Source: Elgaria multicarinata webbii
Lineage: Eukaryota; Chordata; Lepidosauria; Squamata; Anguidae
Length of the DNA stretch: 64,000 nucleotides
Direction: 5' to 3'
Assembly (NCBI RefSeq): GCF_023053635.1
Contig: NC_086182.1
Coordinates: 34,948,001 to 35,012,000, forward strand
A model generated the notes under the pieces. The model was not told the origin of the DNA. It did not search any database and worked only from the letters and a program-made list of their open reading frames with translations. Made by a program: the position numbers and the translations under genes. Positions 55,743 through 64,000 of the stretch are shown one piece after another (position 1 is the first letter of the stretch; every line of letters begins with the position of its first letter).

Positions 55743-56003
55743 TAGAGCAGCCTTTCCAAAGGTGGAGCAGAGACCTGGACTCCAACTTGGGACACCCACA
55801 TTCTGCCATGAAGGTAGAGTGGTCAGAAGAGAGTCCTCTGTCCAGATCTGGTTTAAAGATAAAGAACCTATCAAGAGTTACCGCCTGGGTAGCTGACTGA
55901 ACAGGCATGCATGCAAGTCACCTGGTCACAGTCTTTCACATTATGCAGTGATGTACTGTATTTCAATCAAAACTAAAATAATTATTTCTAAATTGGCATC
56001 TAT

Positions 56004-56081
56004 ACTTATTATTATTATTATTATTATTTGTATTTTTATACCGCCCAACAGCCGAAGCTCCCTGGGTAGTTCACAAAATTA
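56004..56081 (-). mobile_element. L2-type LINE 3' tip with ATT tail
   Basis: An ATT array (56004-56029) is followed by the tail hairpin in reverse (ATACCGCCCAACAGCCGAAG CTCCCTGGG). Only the last ~50 bp of the LINE is present. It sits directly in front of a forward CR1. Confidence 0.85.
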
Positions 56082-56085
56082 CCAT

Positions 56086-56583
56086 AGCTAGAAAATGTGC
56101 AGAAAAGGGCAACTAAAATGATGCAGGGGCTGGAGCATCTCCCCTATGAGGGAAGGTTACAACCGCTGCAACTCTATCTTGAAAGAACGGGTAGGTAAGG
56201 GGAGACGTGATGGAGGTGTACAACATTATGTATGGTGCGGAGAATGTGGACAGGGAGACATTTTTCTCCCTTTCTCATAATACTAGAACCCAAAGGGATC
56301 ATATCCCATGAAGCTGATTGGTTGGAGATTCAGGACAGATAAAAAGAAGGACTTCTTCACATAGCGCATGGTTAAACTATGGAATTCACTTTCACAAGAT
56401 GTAGCAATGTCCACTAATTTGGATGGCTTTAAAAGGGGGTTGCAAAAATTCCTGGAGGAGAAGGCCATCAATGGCTATTAGTCCTAATGGCTATGTGCTA
56501 TCTCCAGTATCAGATAGTATGCCTACGTACACCAGTTGCTGGCGAACATGGGCTGTTGCACCCATGCCCTGCTTGTGGGTTTC
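56086..56583 (+). mobile_element. CR1 LINE 3' region (subfamily A), longest copy
   Basis: From CAGAAAAGGGCAACTAAAAT through GATGGAGGTGTACAAC and GGACAGGGAGACATTTTTC to ACCAGTTGCTGGCGAACATG. It covers the C-terminal reverse-transcriptase codons (decayed) and part of the 3' UTR, but lacks the final 'GGATCAGACC' tip, so it is truncated at the 3' end too. Confidence 0.85.
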
Positions 56584-57235
56584 AATATCAGAAAGTGTGT
56601 GTGTGTGTGTGTGAAACAAGGAGTAGAATCCTACTTTGTTCCAGTGCAAGTGCTAAATAATGCTAATGATATTGCAGTAGCATAAACCACCACTTAGTGG
56701 TATGTGGTACAATGGGAAAAGCCAGTGATTTGCTGCTGAATTTTCCCCATTGCACTAGTTAATTGTGCAAGTGTTAATTTATGTTGAGGCAACATCATTA
56801 GCACTACTGCTGAGACACCATTGGATAGTACTCTATGACTGCACATAGCCCTGTGTCAACAAGTGTGTCAGCAAATATACTTTTTTATCAGTAGCAATGG
56901 GGTGAATTTCCAAATTGGGGTGGGAATTCAGACAGTGGATTTATGGAGTCCACGTCTTCCCTGGGTCCATTTCAAATTGGACTCCAGACTTCCAAATGTA
57001 CTTTATTTGGCAGTTTATTCTGTCGCTTTAGCTCATAGAAACCAAACACAAAAGCAATACAGGAGTGGAAGACAGGAGCTCAGTCTCTGTGATGGTGGAC
57101 ACCACCACATCCCTCAAGCATCTCATCCCACACTTCTTGCAACTCTTACCCAGGTGTGAGAGGGAATGCTGAGAGGAGTCCAGATACAGAGTTCCTCCAT
57201 GCCCTGTTTGATTTTGTGCTCTGAATTTGAGGAAG
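56584..57235. other. Unassigned DNA
   Basis: A short GT run lies at 56597-56612. No gene or repeat family recognised. Confidence 0.4.
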
Positions 57236-57358
57236 CAGCAGCGGCAAGAGCAGCAGCAGCAGCAACAGAAGAAGAAGAAGAAGAAGAAGAAGAAGAAGAA
57301 GAAGAAGAAGAAGAAGAAGAAGAAGAAGAAGAAGAAGAAGAAGAAGAAGAAGAAGAAG
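57236..57358. repeat. (GCA)n followed by a 91-bp (GAA)n tract
   Basis: A GCA array (about 57236-57266) leads into about 30 uninterrupted GAA units (57268-57358). GAA tracts of this length are known to form triplex or sticky DNA. The frame through it (poly-Ala then poly-Glu) has no flanking protein-like sequence. Confidence 0.97.
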
Positions 57359-58278
57359 ACTTGTCCATCACTTTTAATTTATTACTTCATTTGATATATT
57401 CTAGAATTGGAGGTCTCATAACAAGACTTTCACAGGTGATAACTGAAATATCTTATGGGGGTATCTTTAACTGCTGCACCAGAGACATCATTATTGGTGT
57501 GTTCTTATGCTGTTGGAAAATGGACCAAGAAAAATCATTCTGCTACAAGTAGGTTTGATTCTTGTCCTTTACTGTAACCAAGCAAAATTAAACCAAGAAA
57601 ACCAAGAAAAAATAATATTCTCCTGAAATGCTGGTAAGTCAAATAAACTTAGAGAAATCTCAGACCAAATAGAATTGTTTAGGCCTGGCACTGTCCAAGA
57701 CATGAGAGATTTTGGGAGATCATCCAGATCTCTACACACTCTACCTTCCTTCTGCACCTTCTTTTGTTCCTTTGCTTGAAAGGTATAGAACTTGTTCCTG
57801 CGCCCACTGCAAAAGGTCCATGCTTGAAACGTTGCCACATTCTCCAGGAAATCAGATTAATTAATGTGATGGAAGCCATATGATGGAAGACTAATTACTG
57901 ACAAGACATATGGAAAGCATATGACAAAAGGACATATGGAAGACATATGATAGAAGGGCACATAAGGACATATTAGGAATGCCTTAATTAATTGACAGTC
58001 CAATGTTCTTATTAGGAATGCTCTTTTCTGGAATTACTCAAATGGCCACCTTGAATGACTAATGTCAGTTTCATTCTTGAAATGGACTCCATTTAGTAAT
58101 TACAATGCTGTATCAGAAGTCAGCAATGGCTTCTATTATCTATTCTGGTATACAAAATTAAGGAATGTTTACCAGTTCATTAGAGATGAACAAAGATGAC
58201 GACAACAACAACAACAATGAAAAGGACATTAACTTGATTTTCCACTAACCTGTATTTTGATGTACCAAGATAACTGCA
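57359..58278. other. Unassigned DNA with CATATG cluster
   Basis: Five CATATG hexamers fall within 57877-57949 in degenerate tandem units (AGACATATGGAAAGCATATG type). A CAA run lies at 58203-58217. No gene recognised. Confidence 0.45.
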
Positions 58279-58313
58279 ACACACACAAACACACACACAC
58301 ACACACACACACA
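58279..58313. repeat. (CA)n microsatellite
   Basis: CA dinucleotide run with one interruption near the left end. Confidence 0.95.
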
Positions 58314-58719
58314 TCATCATTCCAATGATAGGTGATATACAGAGCAAGGACACAATACAAGCAAGATGACCCAGTGGTCTAGATCCTCTCCTCTCCTCTG
58401 CTTTCAATAGAGATCAAAAGGTTGGACGAGGGAAGAGCTCATTGCCATGTTTTAAATCTGGTTCCTGTTAGTGTCAAGACGCCACAAATAAACACAAATA
58501 AAATGTATGTCTGACTGCCAACTTAAATCGAGTGTGAATGGGCAGTTCTTATAATATCTCTGTTCCTTTTGCAAATGCAAATGAGTCAAAACTGTTGAAC
58601 ACAGACTTTGCTGCTTACAGCAACTGATGTCATTCAAAACACACCAGCAGACTCTCATCACATCCTTAAAACATACACACAAACTGAATCAATTATAGGA
58701 TGTGCCCAGTTAGAATATA
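58314..58719. other. Unassigned DNA
   Basis: Nothing recognised. Confidence 0.4.
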
Positions 58720-58976
58720 GATAGATTTAAAGGGGGATTAGACAAATCCCTGGAGAAGGATATAAATGGTTACAAGTCATTATGATTATATGATACCTCC
58801 AGGTTCAGAGGCAGAATGGCCCCGGATACCAGTTGCAGATGAACAACAGTGGAAGAGTGAAATTGCCCTCTTGCTTGTCTGCTTCCCAGGGGCAGCTGGT
58901 TGGCCAATGTGGAAGCAGAATGCTGGACTAGATAGGCCTTTGGCCTGGTCCAGCATGGCTCTTCTTACGTTCTAGA
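58720..58976 (+). mobile_element. CR1 LINE 3' end (subfamily A)
   Basis: TTTAAAGGGGGATTAGACAA, then the ACCAGTTGCAGATGAACAAC and GCTGGACTAGATAGGCCTTT blocks and the tail CTTCTTACGTTCT. Diverged from the 21085 copy, probably a sister subfamily. Confidence 0.85.
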
Positions 58977-59021
58977 ATACTCTGTACTGGATGCTACTAT
59001 GTGTGACCTGGAGTGCAGGAA

Positions 59022-59531
59022 TCATAGAATCATAGAATAGCAGAGTTGGAAGGGGCCTACAAGGCCATCGAGTCCAACCCCCTGCTCAATTTTTTGTGAA
59101 CCACCCAGAGAGCTTCGGCTATTGGGTGGTATAGAAATGTAATAAATAAATAAATAAATAAATAAATGCAGGAATCCACCCTAAAGCATCCCTGACAGAT
59201 GCTTGTCCAGCTGCCTCTTGAAGTCCTCTAGTGTGAGAGAGCCCACAACCTCCCTAGGTAACTGATTCTATTGTCGTACTGCTCTAACAGTCAGGAAGTT
59301 TTTCCTGATGTCCAGCTGGAATCTGGCTTCCTGTAACTTGAGCCTGTTATTCTGTGACCTGCACTCTGGGAGGATTGAGAAGAGATCCTGGCCCTCCTCT
59401 GTGTGACAACCTTTTAAGTATTTGAAGAGTGCTATCATGTCTCCCCTCAATCTTCTCTTCTCCAAGCTAAACATGCCCAGTTCTTTCAGTCTCTCTTCAT
59501 AGGGCTTTGTTTCCAGACCCCTGATCATCCT
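59022..59531 (-). mobile_element. CR1 LINE 3' region (subfamily B) carrying an L2 tip
   Basis: The reverse-oriented element starts with the ATCATAGA octamer tail and GCAGAGTTGGAAGGGGCCTA. After an L2 insertion (59091-59166) it continues to TGATCATCCTG at 59531. The minus-strand frame reads the CR1 reverse-transcriptase C-terminus ([48 protein letters not shown]), which is open through 59268-59597. Together with 60096-60585 it forms a large inverted repeat. Confidence 0.92.
59091..59166 (+). mobile_element. L2-type LINE 3' tip inside CR1
   Basis: GTGAACCACCCAGAGAGCTT CGGCTATTGGGTGGT, ATAGAAATG and an AATAAATA tail. It interrupts the CR1 between CCCCTGCTCAAT and TGCAGGAATCC, which are joined in the copy at 60096. 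Confidence 0.92.
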
Positions 59532-60095
59532 GGTGAAGTATATTGGTGTGTGGGGGTGTGAAATCCACATGCTTGTAGCCCTCCACGATACCTTCACACA
59601 GTTCAGAAAGCTGCATCTGAAGAATGTCTAACTCACACATGACCAAGGCACATCTGTGCCAGTCATGTTATGGAGGGGAGAGAACTCATAACATAGAAAC
59701 ATCAGTCACACCAGAACCACAGAAATCAGATGTGCTGGAATGGAACTCTTGATCTCTAAAATTCAGACTACCCAGACCCCCACCCCCCAGAGACAGAGTG
59801 AAATTTCACCTCCTCCATTAGTATTGCTTCTAATAAACTCTTTCTGGAGCCAATCAGGTCAGAACAATACATTCAGGATAAACATGACTATTCCACTACA
59901 CAATTCTGGTGAATTTAGATTACAAAGCTGAATCACATCTAAAACTCCACACACATAGAAAAGTTTTAGGGAGTAAAGTTCCACCCTCACTTTTTCTTGG
60001 ATGTCTACTTTTCTACCTGAAGGGGATAGATAATGGTCGGAGGCATTCAATCAGGTTAAGCATTGCATCTCATCTTGATTCTCATCTTGATTCTC
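59532..60095. other. Spacer between two facing CR1 copies
   Basis: Unique-looking DNA with no recognised gene. A short tandem of CTCATCTTGATT (two copies) lies at 60069-60093 just before the second CR1. Confidence 0.5.
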
Positions 60096-60585
60096 AGGAT
60101 GATCAGGGGTCTGGAAACAAAGCCCTTTGAGGAGAGACTGAAAGAACTGGGCATGTTTAGCCTGGAGAAAAGAAGATTGAGGGGAGACATGATAGCACTC
60201 TTCAAAGACTTAAAAGGTTGTCACACCAGGACCTCTTCTCCATCCTCCCAGAGTGCAGGACACGGAATAACGGGCTCAAGTTAAAGGAAGCCAGATTCCG
60301 GCTGGACATCAGGAAAAAACTTCCTGACTGTTAGAGCAGTACGACAATGGAATCAGTTACCTAGGGAGGTTGTGGGCTCTCCCACTCTGGAGGCCTTCAA
60401 GAGGCAGCTGGACAAGCATCTGTCAGGGATGCTTTAGGGTGGATTCCTGCATTGAGCAGGGGGTTGGACTCGATGGCCTTGTAGGCCCCTTCCAACTCTG
60501 CTATTCTATTTATTTATTTATTTATTTATTACATTTTTATACCGCCCAATAGCCGAAGCTCTCTGGGCGGTTCTATGATACTCTG
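60096..60585 (+). mobile_element. CR1 LINE 3' region (subfamily B), inverted partner, carrying an L2 tip
   Basis: AGGATGATCAGGGGTCTGGA to GCAGAGTTGGAAGGGGCCTA in complement order, nearly identical over most of its length to 59022-59531. A small deletion near 60222 shifts the reverse-transcriptase frame; later parts (FRLDIRKKLPD, WNQLPREVVGSPTLEAFKRQ) are readable in other frames. The octamer tail is interrupted by an L2 tip at 60510-60570. Confidence 0.92.
60510..60570 (-). mobile_element. L2-type LINE 3' tip inside CR1 tail
   Basis: An ATTTATTT tail plus the hairpin ACCGCCCAATAGCCGAAGCT CTCTGGGCGG. It is flanked by TTCTAT on both sides (60504-60509 and 60571-60576), a likely target duplication. 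The position differs from the L2 in the partner CR1, so this is an independent insertion. Confidence 0.9.
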
Positions 60586-62957
60586 TCAGACTTTTAACCA
60601 AGTGGGGAAGAAGGGAGCAAAGATACACATGCAAAACAAAACCCAATGCTGTAATGCAGGGCATAAAAGCTCCCAAGCAATTTCCAGTCTTCGGCTACAA
60701 TCAAAACAGTCAATATGTGGACAAGGTGCTTTATTGACTGTGTAGCTTTTAAGCTGATCAAATTCTAACGAAAGGGAAATGGGGACGACCTGACTGCTGG
60801 ATCCGCTAAATGGAGCAAAGATAACCTGTTCTGCTTTGAGAGACACCCTGAAAAAGTTATTGGAAGACAGATTGTCTCTTAAATTGGGCTGAATTATCTG
60901 TATGCGATATAATCTGCATTAACACAAAGAAGGCTCTCTCTCAGGTGGTGAAAGCGTTGTAGTTCTGAAAAGCTATGTGAACCAAGGGTTATTCATAATA
61001 TCACCTTGGGCAGAGATGGGCGAATGTTTGATATCACCAGGATTCTCTGAACATCACCTTGCTCCTCATCTTGGGCCCAATTGGGTTGTTTGCATTTGCT
61101 GCTCGCTCTGCGCAAACAGGAAACCTGCACAAATTGAGCAGTGATCAAACAGGAGACGTACACAATTTGTGCAGAATCAAACTGGGGAAGTTGCGCAAAT
61201 CAAATGTGCGGACATTTTCAATTTGCGAATCTTTCTGGTAGCCCTGCGCTTGCACTCATGATCACGTTTAGGGCTTTGAACTGGGCAGGCTTTCATAATT
61301 TGTGAGCAAACCAAAATCCCTATAGGCAAGTGGAATCTCCAGGAAGATATTTCACTGCAGAGTTCTCCTGTTCAGGATCCTCCATTCTACAAATCGAATT
61401 GGGAATCGGGAACAAATTGAACGTCAGCCCATGTTCGACAATTTATGAATATCTTTGGCGCACACCAAAGATATTGCACACTTCTGTTCAAAGCTTTGAA
61501 TGGGGTATGCTCACATGTTTTAAGAGCAAAAATATTATATTATATCCCTAACCCTGGGTGTCAATACTTCCTGCCCAGGGAATGTTTGTCAATAAAGTGC
61601 CAAGTGCCTCTCTCAGCTGCCACACAGAGAGCTAATTGATATAAGAATTAAGAGGTGAAGGGGGTAGGTCTGCATGATTGAATATTCCCCATGTAAAAAG
61701 CACTCCCTATGTACAGAAAAATAGCAAGTCAAGGGAAAGGTTAGCTTAATCCTTACGCCTGGCATTCATTTTCTGTATGCAGGCAATTATGGCGTCAGTG
61801 TGCCAGGGTGTGGGGACATTCAAACATGCAGTTCCCACCTACAGGCCTGAAGTGATAAGAGTCCAGGCAACAGTTCATATAACCCCTTGTTCATATAACC
61901 CCAGTTCATATAACCCCTTGCAAATGGCCTAAAATGTCTCCATGTCAGCCAAGGAAATTGAAACCCGAATGCAAATACCTTATGAAGAGCTTCACATTCA
62001 CACGAGAATGAATGGTGTTTACAAATGTAAACTCGGAGGATCCTTTTCTTTGAAGTTGCTGTGATCTTCCCAGTTTTTTGTTTGGAGTCATGAGAACTAC
62101 ATTTTTAAAAAAAAATGAAACTGAAATTTCCAGGACTTTTTTCAAAAGAGACTCCGACTGCATGTAACCCACTATCTGGCTGTTGCTTAACCGCAATGCA
62201 GTGATTCGTCTTTGTGGGGTGGGGAAATGGAGACCTTTCTGAAGAAAAGCCCACCTGAGCGTAAAAAATATTCACAGAACAAACCTTACCTGTTGCTTCC
62301 CAATGTGCATCTGCCGAGCAAAACATTCCCACTTTCCACCATGCTCGCTGCTTTGTGCAAGACCCAAGGAAAGCTAGGAGGTTGTACAGTTATCTCCCTT
62401 GGTGTAATTCTAAACCATACAACCTACTACCTCAACCTGGATACATGCAAGAAGTCAAAAACGTTGTAGGGGAAAGAACAACTCTGCCCCCCTCCACCTG
62501 AACCAACACCCCCAGCATGTATTAGTCATACATGGCCAGGAACACAACTGACCTTCACAAAGAGAGTAAGGACTGGTTGGATTCACAAATGGAGCACCAC
62601 CAAAATTCAGATCAGTAGAAAGCAAGCAATAACAAGAGGGGACACAGAAAAGCATTACTGGAAGTTTTGTCCAGAGAAGGAAAGAGCTGGAGGGTAAAGA
62701 GAAGAGCAGGGTCAAGACCCTAAAAAGTAGCACATCTGTCCAGGCAAGATTCCATTGCAGGGCCACCACCACGCATGCATCTTACAACGGGCCAATCAGA
62801 GGTGATTCCGCCAATGGCCTATCAGGGTAGCCAATGCTGCTGTCTCCTTTAAGGTTAGATTCTCTGAGCTCTGATACTGAGGCCTCTGGCCTTCTGGCCC
62901 TGAGGGATGCCAATCCCAAACGTAGTTTTCCTGACTTTACTCATCTAGCTCACATAG
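60586..62957. other. Unassigned DNA
   Basis: About 2.4 kb without recognised genes or LINE/SINE copies. A three-copy 15-16-bp tandem repeat lies at 61873-61920. Small frames on both strands have no family features. Confidence 0.4.
61873..61920. repeat. Three-copy 15-16-bp tandem repeat
   Basis: GTTCATATAACCCC occurs three times, separated by TT, A and nothing else, ending with TTG. Confidence 0.95.
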
Positions 62958-63090
62958 CAGTGGAGGCTGGTGTCTCTGAGGTCAGTGGGGGTGATAAATC
63001 TGCTCCGAGTTTCAGAGTTCTGATTGATTCTGACTGAAACTCGGAGTGGATTCAACACCCCACTGACCTTGGAACTACCAGCCTCCACTG
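62958..63090. mobile_element. Fold-back MITE (CAGTGGAGGCTGGT ends)
   Basis: Left end CAGTGGAGGCTGGTGTC; right end ACTACCAGCCTCCACTG; inner complementary arms CTCCGAGTTTCAG and CTGAAACTCGGAG. 133 bp in total, foldable along its whole length. No clear target duplication (TAG versus TAA outside). A decayed right half occurs at about 1945-2019. Confidence 0.8.
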
Positions 63091-63426
63091 TAACGTTGCA
63101 TCCTCAAAAGTTAAATGACATCACAAGACATAGAAACAAATACAACCTCGATGTCACCTACGTCAAGTATTTCAGTAGCAAGGTTGATCATAAAAGCCTC
63201 TGAGCAGGAAAGTGTCCAGTGATAGTAGATACAGTAACAGGCATCATCATCATCTCTAGATGGGAAGGGGGGAAATGAGCACAAAAATACAGGTTGGGAG
63301 ATAGAAATGGTTGTGCAGAAATTTGCCAATAAAGGATGAAAAGTTACAATGAAGGGAAAAATAGAGCAACAGTCAACAGTGAGACCAAAAGAGAGAGAGA
63401 GGGAGAGAGAGAGAGAGAGCGCTTTT
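63091..63426. other. Unassigned DNA ending in a GA run
   Basis: Nothing recognised apart from GA dinucleotides at 63391-63419. Confidence 0.45.
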
Positions 63427-63611
63427 GAGAGCTAGTGTGGTGTAGTGGTTAGAGCCATGAAGCTCATTGGGTGACTTTGGGCCAGTCACTTACAATCAGC
63501 CAAAACTACCTCACAGGGTTGTTGTGCGGATAAAATGGAGGTGAGGATTGGAGGACCATGTAAGCAGCCTTGGGTACCATGCAAAAGGAAAAGGCAGGAT
63601 ATTAATTATAC
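63427..63611 (+). repeat. MIR-like SINE (SINE-A) with internal deletion
   Basis: The head GAGCTAGTGTGGTGTAGTGG TTAGAG joins directly to CATGAAGCTCATTGGGTGAC. The B box and about 45 bp around it, present in the copies at 7727 and 20500, are missing. The 3' part (CTCACAGGGTTGTTG, ATAAAATGGAG) is normal. Confidence 0.88.
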
Positions 63612-64000
63612 ACCCAAACATCATTCTTAGGCTTCAGCAGGGGGCAAAAATAAAACCTACTTTAAAGAACTCCAGCCCCGTTGCCTATCACATTTCAAGG
63701 AGGATGTTGATGGATTGCAAACTAATTGAGGAAAGAAGCAATGATATTGTAGCATCCCATGACCCAAGCACTTCACAGCACCATCAAGACCACTATCATG
63801 GCATTTAGCACCGTTATCATGATTACCGTGACTATTTCATCTCATTCAAAGAACTTTCGCAGCTATGCTTCTGAAGCAAACAGACACACTGTCCAGGTTT
63901 AGTCAATTTATATTCAACCGAAGAAAAGGTTTTATGGGAATGTTCCATTCAGCAATCACTGAATTGAATACTTATACCCAGTCCTATACATGTTAAATGT
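63612..64000. other. Unassigned DNA to window end
   Basis: The plus-strand frame at 63548-63808 starts in the SINE and is not a gene. Nothing else recognised. Confidence 0.4.

Noticed and set aside
57123-57552. Poly-Glu and poly-Ser frames
   Set aside because: Translation of the GCA/GAA microsatellite.
59268-59597. Minus-strand 109-codon frame as a host gene
   Set aside because: It is the C-terminal end of the CR1 reverse transcriptase.
1-64000. CRISPR arrays, bacterial operons, riboswitches, LTR or other virus-derived elements
   Set aside because: The window is vertebrate-type DNA; no spaced identical repeats, LTR pairs, or gag, pol or env signatures were seen. The only reverse-transcriptase relics are of CR1 and L2 type.

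Overview
This window reads as intergenic or intronic DNA from a non-avian reptile, most likely a squamate (lizard or snake). The evidence is the repeat set: CR1 LINE 3' ends in two subfamilies, L2 LINE 3' ends that still encode the C-terminus of the reverse transcriptase, a MIR-like tRNA-derived SINE with a clear B box, a second tRNA-derived SINE, hAT-type non-autonomous DNA transposons with 8-bp target duplications, several small fold-back MITEs, and a very high microsatellite load. I recognise no exon of a host protein gene and no rRNA or functional tRNA gene. I saw no LTR or other virus-derived element. Most long open frames lie in microsatellites, C- or G-rich low-complexity DNA, or LINE relics.

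Layout. 0-27 kb is ordinary repeat-rich DNA with many nested insertions: an L2 inside a SINE at 0.4-0.9 kb, a SINE inside a hAT element at 7.45-8.17 kb, and a GC-rich palindromic hAT element inside a CR1 at 14.07-14.72 kb. About 27-34.8 kb has few interspersed repeats and several AT-rich blocks with TAATTA-type homeodomain core sites; it looks like conserved non-coding or enhancer DNA, but that is inference. About 35.15-37.5 kb is locally CpG-bearing and packed with C- and G-runs, with plausible splice donors facing outward on both strands; it could be a promoter or CpG island of an unseen gene or lncRNA. From 38 kb to the end the DNA is again repeat-rich, with many fold-back MITEs, a MITE inside a CR1 at 42.5 kb, an L2 pair at 45.6-46.6 kb, an 87-bp GA tract, a 91-bp GAA tract, and two CR1 copies facing each other at 59.0-60.6 kb, each hit by its own L2 insertion.

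Nothing here forms a multi-gene system. The most informative content is the insertion history (relative ages can be read from the nesting) and the possible regulatory block at 28.7-37.5 kb. Family names come from recognising typical sequence features, not from a database search; boundaries are usually good to about 5-20 bp, and the transposon boundaries with target duplications are exact.
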